A stretch of DNA of 64,000 bases from Taenia hydatigena (taxonomy: Eukaryota > Platyhelminthes > Cestoda > Cyclophyllidea > Taeniidae), in NCBI GenBank assembly GCA_036345935.2, contig JADWOT020001640.1, positions 1-64,000 of the forward strand, in the 5' to 3' direction. Positions 1 through 12,525 of this stretch are shown here, one piece after another. Positions within the stretch are counted from its first letter, which is position 1; every line of letters starts with the position of its first letter. The translations under genes and the position numbers were made by a program. The notes beneath the pieces are model-generated. The model saw nothing but the letters and a program-made list of their open reading frames with translations. It did no database searches and was not told the DNA's origin.

Positions 1-3000
1 TAGTAAAGAGTCGAATGCTAACCAAGCTTGAGTTTGTAGACACTAATAAAATTAAGAGTGAGCTAACAGCCAAATCCACCCACTTTTATGAAGATAAAAG
101 CTATGTGTGGTTTTAAGAATTAAAAAGATTTCAATTGCGTCATGCTACAGTTTGGGAGAAGGAAAAAAAGTAACAATTACAAACCGCATGTTGTAGCTGC
201 TCTCAGACGTTTTATCTTTTATGCGCTTCCCTTTCGAATCACACGCACCTTTGACTCAGAAACGAAGGCAAGAAAATCTCTCCGCCACATTCATGCAGCA
301 CTAATTGTGGACGTGCGAAGTACAGAAAAAGGTAGATATCAAGTGGAATTTTTTACGTTTTTGGCTATTCTACAAATGCAAAAGCAGATAATGATTCGCT
401 ACGTCTTCACAAAACATATTTTTGCTTTGCGATCTAAGACAAGAAAACCCTTTTGTCACCAGTAGCAGACAAATTAAGCAGTACGGAATTGGATTAAAAG
501 CTAAGCGCTTTATGTTTTAGCTGTTCCAAAAAGGCGATTGCTGTCTTTGGCTTGCATTAATTTATACATCAATCTACACCGTACAAATGTGCGATGGATT
601 GTGTTCCTCTGAACGTTGGTGAAATGCGACCAGCGTTGTAAGAAATAACAAATAACCCAGATTACAGAAAGGAACTTGTTAGATTGCAAGAAGGGTTGAA
701 GAAATCTTTGGGAACCCTACTATCTTAACCTCTACGCTTTAAGCGTTCACTCAACGAACAACTCTAAGGGTTTTTGAATTAACTAACTGCATTAAGGGAC
801 ACAGAGCACACATGCACAACCTGTGCTTGAACCAGAGTTTCCTATTAGCGCCAAGCAAGGAGATCTTGGATTAATATTTTAAATAGCATCAATTACAAGG
901 ATTAAGCTAAAAGATGTTTTCCATTTTCGGCATATCGCTCCTTACATCCACAGCGCCTCCAATTGTTTGCAGAAATGTAAATAGACTAAGCTCACAAATC
1001 CCCCATTATAATAATGTCATTTTGCTGCTCATTAAATATGAGTGGAGCCTTCAACAATAAGTGAAGTAACGGGACCTCAAATGGCAAAGCACGTACGTGT
1101 GCATATGGGCGCGGAGCACAATATGGAAAACACCAAAGTATTTGGTAACATGGGTAAAATGGCAGTAAGCTTAGCAAATATACAAATCGGGCGCAAATCC
1201 CTGCGTTCATTACCTGACTTTACTAATTTTCCAGATTATTCCTCACATCCTGCATTCATGCCCCCAGTCCTTTTAAAAAATCTTCGTATTCAGCGCAACT
1301 CTTTGAGAATTGCCTCTATTTTATCTGATAATGCGCTTAGACAGCTCTATTTATTAAGTAATGGAGCTGAGTTGACGAATTAGAATAAAGGGGCTAACAT
1401 TCATCAAAATTTGCTACAAGTAATTGAAGTGAGCAAACCAGAGGGTTAGAAATTGGCCCTTGAATCAAGGCGGGAGGGATTCGGCAATCTAAATGAAATG
1501 AAATGAAATGCTTCACGACATCTGTCATTACTAATGCGGTGCATTGGTTAAGGAAGCAATGAACAGGTCAGGAAAATGCAGATAAATCCATTAGTAATTA
1601 GTCTATGCATTTGATTTTTACAGCCTGGTGGTGCGCGTGAATGAATTGGTCTTTGTCGACAATCAGAATTGTAAGGCGCGTGAAGGGGAGAAGCGAAGCA
1701 GAGAGGAGAAAGGAGGGCCAAAAGTGCAGCCAATGCATTTTGCAAAGGTAAAACTTCAAAGAAACAAAAAATCTGGCCTAAAAAATTCATTTTTCACCCA
1801 TTTATGCATCCATTATGATGCCTTAAATATCAACCGACAGTGAATAAAGCATTTATACTCCTTTCATGCCTTATTTTTCTTCGCCTTCTGCTCATTCATC
1901 CTCATTTCAAACCAGTACACGCAACTCTTCAAATCAACATCAGGCCTTCGGCTTCCTTCTTCTCCTTCGTAACACATCGATGTGCACATTTCAGAGTTAG
2001 AATTTGTCACAAAACATTCCTTTCCATGTTATAGATTCACTATGACTTAGAAGTTTCGGCTTGAAAGAAAACGCGTGCTGTGTTTGAATGGAAACGTAGC
2101 TCGGATCATGGAACCCTTATGGACTGCTAGGTATGTAAAAGCGTGGGTGGTCGTATGGAGAGAAAGACGGCTGTTGTTAGTAATGAGTTGGCTATCGAAC
2201 AGAGGGAGGGCTCATGCAGAAGCCATGATAAAGTCTTCATTAGTAACCCCTGAATTGACAGAATGTGTGCGAGCACTGAGCCAAAGTGACTGCGCTGAGG
2301 CTGTGATAAACTTGTCCATTCTCTTTGCTTTGGCCCCTCTCCTTAAAACGAACTCCTAATAATATACTTGACCATTGCAATCCCAATAAACTAGCAGCGA
2401 TTTGCTAAAACTGTTGGCATACGCTTAGACAGGAATGCGCAGCTGTTCGCATTTCAAACGAAACGTGGATTAGTCAAAAGTAAAGTAGGCCCTAATAGAA
2501 TTACTGTTCCACAGACAAAACAATTACGTCAATCAACCCGCCACTTACTGATCTGCACGATTGTGGTGAGTGTTAATGGCCCTTTTGTGCCTAGCTTGAC
2601 GTTAGTTGGAAATGTCACTGACATGGGTGGCACGATGAAAGAAACACTTGACTCTCGTAAGTTAGAATTCACAAAAAGTAGGGCACGATATTTGAAATGT
2701 GTGTATGACGGTGGGGCAGCCCTCTTGGTATCTGACTTTCTGGGTACAGTAATGTCCACTTGACAAACAAGCTTCACTGGATCATTAACATTATTAAACA
2801 AGTATTTAACATGGAGGCAAAGCGCTACACACAAGCCTTAGTTTATTACTTCATTGCCCATTCCATGCCCTGGGTTGCTGTTCGAGAGCATAATTGGTGC
2901 CCTTACTGGAGATGGTTGGGCTTGTGACTCAGGTCTCGAGTGGTAAAATAGTTGTACTAAGCACATCAATGTGCTGCTAATGAACGAGCTTTACTCCAGA

Positions 3001-4479
3001 ATAATAATAAGCAATCCCCAGCACTACACTTCCTACTTGGTAGAATTAGTTGAGAAACATTGTGAAGTGCATAATTACTTCAGGGCACATTTTACTTTTG
3101 GGTATGTACATGCACACCAAACTGTGTTGAAGTGTTTTTCTCCCATTTGCCCACCATGTTCGGAATCGTGACGGCGTGTTTGAATTGTGTGGAAAAAGAG
3201 ATGCAAGGGATACTGTGCTAAACAAGTCCGACAAATGCACCAACCACCAACTGTTGGGTGAATCGGTGCGCGATTCGGATTACATTCTTTCCAACATTTC
3301 ATCAGCCCTACGGGTGGCTTCAGTCGATTAGGGCGTGACAAAGACGCCTTTGAGATAATTGGATTTGATCGTTGTGTGAAAACCTATTCTGTTTGCTCAA
3401 GCCCTCAAGTCATGTGGTTTCAAAGGCTCGATGTGCATAAGATTAATCTCATTATCAGCTCTCAAGGCATCCACTTGTAACGAACACGATGTATGGCAGG
3501 GAGAAGTTGATGGGCACAGAAGCATTGGAAGATGAGATGTAGTAAAGGAAAAAAATGGAGGTATTTTTGGCTTTTAATCAGAATGATGTGCCTATTCGCT
3601 GGAAGGCGCCTTCAGTGTGCACATCTTTGCTTCACAGGCAGGCAGACGAATTGGGAGAAAGGAATGCACGACTTTGGCTACCCCATTCTTTTATTCATCT
3701 AAGGAATTGCTATATCACACTTTTTCGTTTTTATCCAACATGATAATTTGCCTAAGCTCTCAGGGAGACAGTCCTTAAGCACCCATTACCAATCCCATGG
3801 TCAACGCCTCTCACTCTAAGGAAAAGATCTTCTTGGTTGAATGGATCCTTTCTATTCAAATACTCTGGATAAGATCCACCAAGGAAACTAATGTAGCCAT
3901 CAGCATTTTGCGCTGATCCGAAATTGCATAATGAAATAATTGTTGCCCATTGTTAGGAAAGCACGATTTGTCATTTTTGATATGCCAATGTCTGACTTAG
4001 ATTATCTTGACTAAGCTTGATAGCATACATGCCATTATCAATACGGGTGTTTGTGTGGAGAAAGATCGTGAAAAGTTTGGGTACCATTGCGTATATGGGC
4101 ACAAAAGACCTCGCAGAAGCACTGAAATCTGACACTGATTCCTCCGCCACCGGTAAGTTTAGTTTAGAATTCTACTTGATCTGCCATATTATGTCTACTC
4201 TGTAAGGCATCCCCATCCCAAGTGACCTCCATGCGTTGGATAGTAGAAGAGTCAAGCATAATGGCTACAGTCATATGCACCTTAGAACGATTGACCACTA
4301 TCTAATTGCCTGCAGTCTCACATCAAAAATATGGAGAGGTCACCCTTAGGTCGATACCTTGATGTAAGTAAATTCAAAAAAGCTTATCAGAAGGAATGCG
4401 TATGAGCAAATAAATGACCAAGTGGGTATACGAAAAATTAATCTAATGTAAAACGGGTAACAACTCTCTTTTGCTTAGG
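1..4479. other. Intergenic, no gene supported
   Basis: I see only short open frames in both strands, with no recognisable domain, no convincing splice-bounded exon and no repeat that recurs elsewhere in the window. The longest frames (142-465 plus, 1042-1383 plus, 2529-2834 minus) are within what chance gives in AT-leaning DNA. A short AAATG microsatellite lies at 1491-1510. Confidence 0.5.
1491..1510. repeat. AAATG microsatellite, four units
   Basis: Four perfect tandem copies of AAATG are seen directly. It is short and probably of no function. Confidence 0.85.
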
Positions 4480-6408
4480 TTAGAGGTTAGTAATCGCAGC
4501 ACGGCTAAAAGATTTCTGAGTTCTGTGACTTCTCGTTCCAGGATTAGCTGATCGAGATCTCGCCTTCGAAGTCCCTGCTGACGAGCCGGATTTCTTCACT
4601 GACATACTGGATCTGTACCTGCTTTCCACACTTTTACGCATGCGCTCATAAGCCTCCTTTGTGGCATCTTCGTGGCGGTCAATCCAATCAAGCGAGTCCT
4701 CACACATCGAACGTACACTTTTACGTTGCTCCTCCGATGTCAGTTGCCTTACCTCATCCTTCTCTATTTCCGACTGTATGGTGAATATGTAGTCTTCTAG
4801 CGCATTCCTTGTTGCCATCTTGCTTCTCTGCTTCTCACTCGCCTGCTTCAACTTCTCAGTTTCATTAATCATCTGCTCGATCTGCTCTTCCGACAGATAA
4901 CTCGTGTCCTCAACATCGACATTAATCTGCTTCCTTGATGACTTGTCCATTGCTGACACACTGAGAACGCCATTTTTGTCAATGGCGAAGGTAACTTTTA
5001 TCCATGGAAACCCACGCGGCGAAGGCGGGATACCTGACAAGTAAAACTTGCCGAGCAATTTGATGTTATTTGTCACTGCATATCCACCTTCATATAGCCA
5101 CAATAACAAGTCCTGCTGATAATTGAAGGAATTAATAAGGGGCACTGTCACCTTCGTTGGAATTTTTATATTGCGCTCCATCAACGGCTTTAATGCAAAA
5201 CCATTCACCGCATAATGCAGTGATAGTGGTGTCACTTCCATCATTACCAGCGGCTTTTTATCTATCTGGTTTGACGCTAACAACGCTGCACCGTAGGTTG
5301 CTGCTTCGTCTGGGTTGATAGACTTGTTGAACTTACAGTCAACAAAGAAGTCCTGTAACATGTGCTGCACCTTCAAAATACGTGTCGATCCACCCACCAA
5401 TAGTAGTTCGTGAATATCAGCCTTTCTCAACTTCGCATCTCTCAATGTTCCCTTTATAATATACAGCATCCTGTTAAAGAGGTGCAAGCACAATTTCTCA
5501 AAACGGCGCCTTGAGATGGGCACAGAGAAATCGATGTCCTCAAACAAAGAGTCGACCTTGATGTATGTGTGCTCAAGCAAACTCAACGTTCTTTTTGCAT
5601 TCTCACACGCACTTCTCAGACGGCTGATGGCTTTTGCTTTGGTTGTCAAATCTATTCCTCCATGTTCTTGCTCAAATTTCTTTACGCAGTAATCCACCAG
5701 TCGAGAGTCAAAGTCACCACCACCCAAGTGCGTGTCACCGCCAACAGCCTTTACCTCAAATTTTCCATTGTCTATGGATATAATAGCCACATCGAAGGTA
5801 CCACCACCCAAATCGAAGATAAGCACATTGCGCTTCCCGTGGACACCCTTGCTCAAACTGTAGGCGAGAGCAGCTGCCATTGGCTCACTGATGATGCGCA
5901 ACACATTCAAACCTGCTATTCTGCCAGCATTAATTGTCGCCTGGCGTTGATTGCTGCTGAAATTCGCTGGCACTGTGATAACTGCACTTGTCACCTTCTC
6001 GCCCAAATAAGCCTCTGCTGTCTTCTTCATCTCCAGTAGCACCATGGACGAGATCTCCTCTGCGGTGAATTGCTTTGTCTCACCACAGCACTTTACTTCA
6101 ACCTCCGGTTTCCCGTTTGAATTGATCACCTTGAACGGCCAGCGCCTCCTATCACCTTTCACGACCTCATCATTGAAGCGACGTCCGATCAGACGCTTCA
6201 TACCATACACAGTATTGGTGGGATTCACGGCAGCCTGGGTCTTTGCAGCATCACCGATGAGGTGCTCTTTGTCCGTAAATGCGACGTAGCTCGGCGTTTT
6301 GCGATGATCCTGAGCGTTGGGAATGATGTCGACATTGCCGTTCTGAAAAACGCCAGCGCAGGAGAAGGTAGTTCCTAAATCAATACCAATAGCCGGACCT
6401 GCGAACAT
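4480..6408 (-). CDS. Non-canonical cytosolic-type HSP70 without EEVD tail
   Basis: This is an ATP-dependent HSP70 chaperone homologue of 642 residues in one exon. Seen directly: the N-terminal signature IDLGTTFS (about residues 9-16), the second phosphate motif [12 protein letters not shown] (about 195-210), the third signature [10 protein letters not shown] (about 335-350), an interdomain linker region around [10 protein letters not shown], and a recognisable substrate-binding domain with [16 protein letters not shown]. The start at 6408 ([14 protein letters not shown]) fits the family N-terminus and lies 68 bp downstream of a TATAAA; the frame stays open for 20 further codons upstream, but these fall at or beyond the expected transcription start. 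The C-terminus is odd: the last 45 or so residues are rich in Ser, Arg and Lys and end in AAITNL, so the EEVD motif that binds TPR co-chaperones (HOP, CHIP) and the GGMP repeats are absent. Tapeworms are known to carry expanded, poorly expressed HSP70s lacking both features; I infer this is one of them. The ATPase motifs look intact, so there is no sign of a pseudogene. Confidence 0.93.
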   Translation of the reverse strand: MFAGPAIGIDLGTTFSCAGVFQNGNVDIIPNAQDHRKTPSYVAFTDKEHLIGDAAKTQAAVNPTNTVYGMKRLIGRRFNDEVVKGDRRRWPFKVINSNGKPEVEVKCCGETKQFTAEEISSMVLLEMKKTAEAYLGEKVTSAVITVPANFSSNQRQATINAGRIAGLNVLRIISEPMAAALAYSLSKGVHGKRNVLIFDLGGGTFDVAIISIDNGKFEVKAVGGDTHLGGGDFDSRLVDYCVKKFEQEHGGIDLTTKAKAISRLRSACENAKRTLSLLEHTYIKVDSLFEDIDFSVPISRRRFEKLCLHLFNRMLYIIKGTLRDAKLRKADIHELLLVGGSTRILKVQHMLQDFFVDCKFNKSINPDEAATYGAALLASNQIDKKPLVMMEVTPLSLHYAVNGFALKPLMERNIKIPTKVTVPLINSFNYQQDLLLWLYEGGYAVTNNIKLLGKFYLSGIPPSPRGFPWIKVTFAIDKNGVLSVSAMDKSSRKQINVDVEDTSYLSEEQIEQMINETEKLKQASEKQRSKMATRNALEDYIFTIQSEIEKDEVRQLTSEEQRKSVRSMCEDSLDWIDRHEDATKEAYERMRKSVESRYRSSMSVKKSGSSAGTSKARSRSANPGTRSHRTQKSFSRAAITNL

Positions 6409-6475
6409 GCTCTCTGGGATAGACAAAGTCTGCGTGTACGGTCTGACAGTGTTGGCTCTCACAATCAAGCAACTC

Positions 6476-6481
6476 TTTATA
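6476..6481 (-). promoter_or_regulatory. TATA box of the HSP70 gene
   Basis: A TATAAA on the minus strand lies 68 bp before the HSP70 ATG at 6408, a spacing that would put transcription start around 6445-6450. I looked for heat-shock elements (inverted GAA/TTC units) from 6482 to 6720 and saw no canonical array, only a weak GAA-like match near 6532. This agrees with weak or non-heat-driven expression, but that is inference. Confidence 0.5.
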
Positions 6482-6499
6482 TTATCTATTATTGATAAC

Positions 6500-9400
6500 T
6501 CTGAGCAACGTTATCATGTGCACCGAGTGCTAGAACGCTTTTAGCCAACCAGGAACCGCCATTAAGTGTTGTTTCGATGGAGTGGCAACTGCACACACGA
6601 AAGTATTGGCGCACAATTTTGGCTCTGATGTGAATACGCCTGTGAGTGAGCAACACAGTGCTGATTTTGTGACGGTATAGATGAAGCCTTATCGAAGCGC
6701 ACACTTATCGACTCATGCCTGGTAGTGCTCCAATGTCCATGAGGTTCCGCGTGATAAGTTAGAAATGTTAACCCTGAGTGCTATGGCCCTCAGCATGACC
6801 CTGACTCTCTAGCGTGAAGCAGTAGAGTAAGGAAGCAGAACGACAGGTTAAGACAGGCTTTCAAAACTGGTTTAAATCATCCCTCGTTATTTGGAATGAG
6901 GTAAGAAGAAGGATGCATTTTAATGCCACCCAGACAAATATGGTGGCTTGGATTTCACGTGGATGGATGATTTCCAGATCGTCACATCAATTACGCAGTG
7001 CGAGCGAACATTTTCTAATAACCAGAATCGAAAAATCATAGAAAAAACACTGCCCGGCTTAGGTGCTCGCAGCAAAGATGGCAACTTTACACATATTCAT
7101 GGCCGACAAAATGTGGAGTGAGTCGACACCAAGCGATGTTGAGCATAGGGAAATGTCACAAGCAATGCGTGTTGTCTGTGCTTTATGTGGCTTAGAAACC
7201 TACATTTAACCACACATTCGTGAGTGTGCGATCGTTTACTTTAGAGTGAACCAATGCGCTCTGTTCCTCCTTCATAGTTTTGGTGTCCCACACAAACAAC
7301 CCCTAACTATATCTTTTTTAAAAAGGATCTGAGATGTACACTTTTGCTACACAGAGTGCCATGCAGAATGTTTGATGTAGGGAGCATCGTGAGAACACAT
7401 GCACTCATGCCATTTCTATAGGGCATTCCTTGTGTTGTGGCGCTTACGTTGCAATCGCAGTTTATAGTATCACCTCTAGACTCTTCTGCTTTGCCGATAT
7501 TTGGCACGAATCATCTGGAGAGAATGAGCCGAAGTGCTAATCCTTTAGCTATATTCTTGTCACTCCATTCCATTTATTATTTAGTTTACGGTTACACAGT
7601 ACAGCAAGTCTAATGAGCTCCCGTTAGACTGGCAAGTATTTCGTCACATGTCACTGTAGCAGGTTTCTTTGGTTCTTCTAATGGGGATATTAGCAAGCAA
7701 GCTGACGTAACAAAACTGCTTTATTTCAAATGCAAAAGTGTCGTCATCATGGGCTTCATCTCAGAGTAGCAGCTGGAATCCCTGTACGTGAGGCTTGCTC
7801 CGGTCTGCACACCCAAATACAGCACATTTAACTTCCACTCCATTAGCTCAGGTCGCATAAGATTAGTTTGTTCCTGCATCGCTCTTACCATCAGCGATAA
7901 CCACCATAAACCTCTAGATTATTTCATTAATTTTGCTCACATGGAATAAGGAGACACGTGCTTGCACCATAGTAGGAGCCAGTGCCCAGATTGGAATCAT
8001 GAGATATACGGTCATGCTGAGTCGGATGGCAATTACTGTAGAATATAAAACTGAGCATATTGCTTTTTCATTTTGAATGGTTTGGCATAGAATTAAGGGA
8101 CATCCAAAGAAGGTTTAGTCACGATTGTGAGTTTCCTGCATAAATTAGCCGAAAATCAGGTAAAAAGCATTTCTAATGGTAGATTATACATAAGACGAAG
8201 CTTTTGAAGACATGGCGCAAATGCAATGCTCCTCACGATTCTGACTTGAGCCAGCTTCACGAATTATACAGCTCGATGGGTAAAATAAGCGGGTGCCGCT
8301 CCATCTAGCCGTGATAATCACAAGGCACAGCGAATGCCACGCAACTGCATTTGTGCCAAAAATTACCTAAAAATGCTACCTAATGAGTGGTGAAAAGCAA
8401 ACCAAATTAATTCTGACAGCTAGGAAATTAAGTGAAAGCGGGTGTAGTTGATATTGGTCCTGGTTGAACCATTTTAAGACATTTGTAGCGAATGAGATTC
8501 CACGCATCTTCTTAAGCTTAAACGCAATCCCCGCATTCGGTGAAAAGGGGCCTCACTTAATGCAGAAATGATGCAAGCGTGGGATAAATATCCCGGAGGA
8601 ATGCTCTACTTGAGACCGCGAATTCCTTTCGATGCGGCTGGCTATGAGAACTTACAGGTCGTCGTCTCCTTGGTGGTTCTGTGGTGTGGAGTGCATAAAC
8701 TTCCAATTGTTGTCAGGGTAGTGATGCCAATGCATTTGGATGCAAATTTTACACCATCTTTTAAAATCTTAACAGAGTGGCTCTTCGATGCCACCTGCTA
8801 AGTACCCACCTTTTAGACATCAATTAATTACGGCAATATCTCTTCTCTACCAATGTCTTATCATTAGTGGCAAAAAAGAGGAATCTGCAATAACTTTGAT
8901 GGTGTTACTTATCGAAGCGTGAGACAAAGGGGGGAAATATTGGTGGTAGATCCCTCTGCTCTGGGCAGGGATGGGAAACAAGTGACTTGTGATCTATGTC
9001 TTGTCGGCATGCATAATATTTTATGGAATTCACCCAATTCTCATTCGGCTAATTGAGTTACTGATGCAAAAGAGGCAAAAGTTTAAAAGACGTCACGATT
9101 ACACGTTCAATGCTTGCAAGCGACTGCTTAGCTTTGCACCAAAATGCCATGGTATAGGCTTAAGGGAACGACCTAATGCGAGCTGCATGCAGAGACGCGC
9201 ACAATGTCAACCCCATGTTCACGCATTTCTCCTAGCAGGTGATACATTGAATCGAATGTATGTCCTACGCGGTTGGATTCGAAGAAGCAATAGATGTGCG
9301 AATGCAAACAAGGCATGCCTAGACGGTGACGAAAATGAATGCCACAATCTCACACCGTTTTAACCAGCCGCAAGCGATGCCATCATAGATAAGCACTACG

Positions 9401-10399
9401 GTCAAATGAAGTGGCAGTTTTTGGGTTTTGAAAGTGACCACATAAGTAATCGTTCAATAGTCTATTAATAATACTAGAGTGAGCTGGCAAATAGTAGGGT
9501 GGTTTAATAGAAATCATCATCAATGCACAGGGATCCCTGTATATTCGCATCGGACCAAACTGAGATGATCTTTTGGCTTTTTCCATTACATTTTGTGGTT
9601 CATTCCTTTACCAAGAATGGGGAGGTTGGCAGGACACGTGCCTTCTGGCCACCACTCGACATGGTGTCCTAGACTAAGCCTCATGTGGTTCAGTAATAGT
9701 CAGCCAATCATAAATCCGGGGCATGCGTATAACCACCCACCATCGCCAATGTTTTTTCATACCTGATCTGGAGACTGATGTGTCTGATGCTGAACGTCAC
9801 TTACTGCCATATATCTGTCTGATTTTGTGTGGATTTATGCATGAAATTTTATTGTAACGACGGAACTGTCCTGAAAAGAAGACTTCGTCCTTTTGCGCAA
9901 AACGAATTTCGTTGTAGTGCCGGTTGCGTTAGACGGACGTTAAAGCGACACTGATGGTGAGACAGAATAAAAATATAAGGATCACAGTTAAAATGTGCAA
10001 TGTTTGCGCAAAATTTTGTTCTGCAAGTTTAGGATTGGAGCCATTCAGTCACGATTTAACATCGTGTGCCTTGAAAAATCTTAACAAAGGCAAACCCTCA
10101 TTGAGGTGAGCCATCTTTGCCAACAGCAGGAATGCTGGATACGTAACACACGAAGACTTGCATTGCCTGGCGAACCAAAATGTCGCCAAAAGTGAATTGG
10201 CCCCCCATGAGCTTGAAGTCAATTTGCTGCGTGGATCTATGTATGACGAACGGGACTATTCTCCAAGTGGAACAGTGGTATTCGTCGCAGATCTAATGTG
10301 CAAAATGGTCAGAACGCCATAAGTTTGTCGTCGAATAATCTTGCCATTCAATACTAAGATGTCATTTTGTTCGATTCTTTAAACAACATTTATGTTGCA
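6500..10399. other. Intergenic, no gene supported
   Basis: Only short unsupported open frames are seen (for example 8568-8801 and 8989-9363 on plus). The latter, 124 codons, has a hydrophobic beginning and several Cys, but no ATG-led start, no domain and no splice context. No copy of the window's repeat families was noticed here. Confidence 0.45.
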
Positions 10400-10588
10400 T
10401 GTAGCGTCCCGGGGCTCCCTCGAAGGCAAAGGAAGGCAGAATCCAAAAGTGGAACATATATATACTCAGCGAACAAAGGGAAATAAGCCGCTGGCATAGC
10501 CTGGAGGCCAGCCTACGCAGCTAGGACAAGATGGCAACCCCTGTGACTCTGAATAAAAACGGTTAGTACAAATAAACAAAGTACTACA
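10400..10588 (-). repeat. TRIM 3' LTR (minus orientation)
   Basis: This 189-bp direct repeat pairs with 11066-11253. Shared landmarks are AAATAAGCCGCTGGCAT, GCCAGCCTACGCAGCTAG and TACAAATAAACAAAGT on the plus strand. The purine tract sits directly beside it at about 10589-10606. Confidence 0.88.
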
Positions 10589-11065
10589 TCGCCCCTCTCC
10601 TCTTTTGAGCGTCGTCTCCGACGCACCCCTTGGTACACCTCCCGCGTCAGCCATCACAACATACTCAGTGCTGAAAGAAGCACGCACGAGCTAACCATGC
10701 CAGTCGCCGATTGAGACGATGCTAGACACCAAAGTCAGTGATCCCTCTTAGCAGTGCATTGCACTTCGAGTTCCGTTTGGCTTGGGAATAAAGTTTAGAA
10801 AAAGTGGTTCTGTCGACCTACCCTAAGCAAGTATATTAGGGGTTATCGTCGAAACGAAACTTTCCAGATGGTCCATGGCTAGTGTCCCTTCAGTTGTTAA
10901 TAGCTTTCTTGCAAAACACGGAGAAGAGGTAAATGCTGGGGGCGGACGTCGTTCTTGGCCCATCTGTAGCACATGCACTTCTTTCGCACCGCTGCAACAT
11001 GCCACAGGTGGTAGAAATCGGAATAAAAATCCTATAGAGTCGAGTTTGCTTTCCGCTGCCACCAA

Positions 11066-11253
11066 TGTAGCGTTTTAAGGCTCCCTTGGAGGCAATTGAA
11101 GGCAGAATACCACGGTAGAATGTATATATTCAACGGACAGAGGAAAATAAGCCGCTGGCATGGCCCAGCGGCCAGCCTACGCAGCTAGGGCAAACTGACC
11201 ACTTCTGTGACCCTGACTAAAAACCGGTAGTACAAATAAACAAAGTGCTGCAT
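11066..11253 (-). repeat. TRIM 5' LTR (minus orientation)
   Basis: This 188-bp repeat partners 10400-10588. On the minus strand it contains GAATATATAC near 11120-11130, a possible TATA-like promoter for the element, and it is followed inward by the TGG-led primer-binding site at about 11053-11065. Confidence 0.88.
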
Positions 11254-11258
11254 TGCAT

Positions 11259-12525
11259 TCCTTAAAATCGGCTTTTTATCTGCATTTTGCTCACTGTTTC
11301 TCGATAGATATATATCGGCATAGTGTTCCGCTCATACAGTTGGCAGCCGAATCCTTATGTAAGAAAATACAACAACGAAAACTTTCGCATTTATTTTTTC
11401 ACTAGAAGCATTATTCTGGCATTTCAAAACAGACACTTATGTCGACGCATCTACATATTTTTGATAGCCCGCAACCTTGTACGATTTTATGCTGCATGTG
11501 GCAGCATTAGTTTGGACTTTTTCCTTCATGCAGGGCATTAACAGGCATACAGCGACGCGACCTTGTGCCTGGAAGAGGACCCCAACATAATGGAAGACTG
11601 GGTGGGACGTGCGTGTGGGTGCCAGGTAGACGGGCAGGCGAGAGGGATGAGAGAGGAGAACGGTACCTTGGTAAGTACTTCCCCATGGGACAGTTGAGTG
11701 AGATCTTATCATAGGCTTTTTCTTTTTGATTTTTTGTTTTAATCTAAGGTATTAGTCAGATCCTGAGGCTTTTAACATTAACATTAACAGCCGCATGATG
11801 TTAGGTGAAGCCGATGTGGGGCTATATTATTAAGAGCCTTCATACGATGCACTGGTTTTTCATGCCGTCCACACGTGTGAGCGTTGAGTGGGCTGACTTA
11901 TTGCTGGGGTGTGGTTACTAATATGTCGTACTTGCTTCTGCCACTTGTAACATTAACAGTTCATGCCACATGGAAACGTTCTAACACCTACCAAATGTTT
12001 TATTCACATCACACTGCTAGGTTTATAGCCATCAATCGCTTAATTTTGCATCTGTGACTCTGCAAAGGCGCACTACTGATGAGATGCGGAAATGAAGTTT
12101 GAACTTTAATGACTGGAAGAAAGGCATTCAATAGGGACAGCACCAAAGACGGGACTAGTAAGACGAAGGGTTTGCGCAATGCTCTTTTGTTTAAATGGAA
12201 CTTTGAGAGACGAAGAGGTAGCCATTGCACACCTAGTGATGATGGTTTGGTCATAACTCCTCCGAGGAGAAAGGGAAGATAGTAGCTCGAGCAACCCAAG
12301 TTCGCAATAAAGTCCCTTAGCTCTGGCCCATTTGTTCAAAAAAACTTTGAGGCAGAAGACAAGGAGACAAGTGGGGAACGCGCTACATCCCTATCCATTG
12401 TGTAATAATTATGCCAACTGAGGCCACCGTATCACTACTCATAAGAACTGTGTTGGTGCCCTGTCATCTAAGTTAATAATTTCAGAACAAAATAGTTAGT
12501 CTGCTCGAGTATAGCGCTTCGATTC
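11259..12525. other. Intergenic, no gene supported
   Basis: Between the TRIM and the unknown coding-like segment I see only overlapping short frames on both strands (around 11437-11712 and 12009-12339) with no domain, splice support or second copy. Confidence 0.4.

Larger units (their letters stand above)
10400..11253 (-). mobile_element. TRIM (terminal-repeat retrotransposon in miniature), complete
   Basis: An 854-bp element has two direct long terminal repeats (10400-10588 and 11066-11253) around a 477-bp interior. Each LTR on the plus strand begins TGTAGCG and ends CTACA or CTGCA. The orientation is minus: immediately inside the right LTR the minus strand reads TTGGTGGCAGCGG, a primer-binding site beginning TGG, and immediately before the left LTR it has a polypurine tract (AAAAGAGGAGAGGGGCGA). 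A perfect 5-bp target duplication, TTGCA, flanks it at 10395-10399 and 11254-11258. No gag or pol is encoded; the interior holds only short frames, so it must depend on an autonomous LTR element for mobility. The two LTRs are roughly 80 percent identical by eye, so the insertion is old. TRIMs of this design have been reported in taeniid tapeworms. Confidence 0.9.

Noticed and set aside
142..465. 107-codon ATG frame on plus
   Set aside because: Low-complexity basic peptide without family resemblance or flanking gene signals.
5569..6289. Open frames of 156 and 81 codons on the plus strand
   Set aside because: They are antisense shadows of the HSP70 coding sequence, which has all the family motifs.
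6409..6468. 20-codon N-terminal extension of HSP70
   Set aside because: The family N-terminus fits the Met at 6408, and a TATA box at 6476-6481 would put the extension's start at or before the transcription start.
10823..11078. Overlapping frames inside the first TRIM
   Set aside because: They lie between the LTRs, overlap the primer-binding site and are not conserved in the second copy; TRIM interiors are non-coding.
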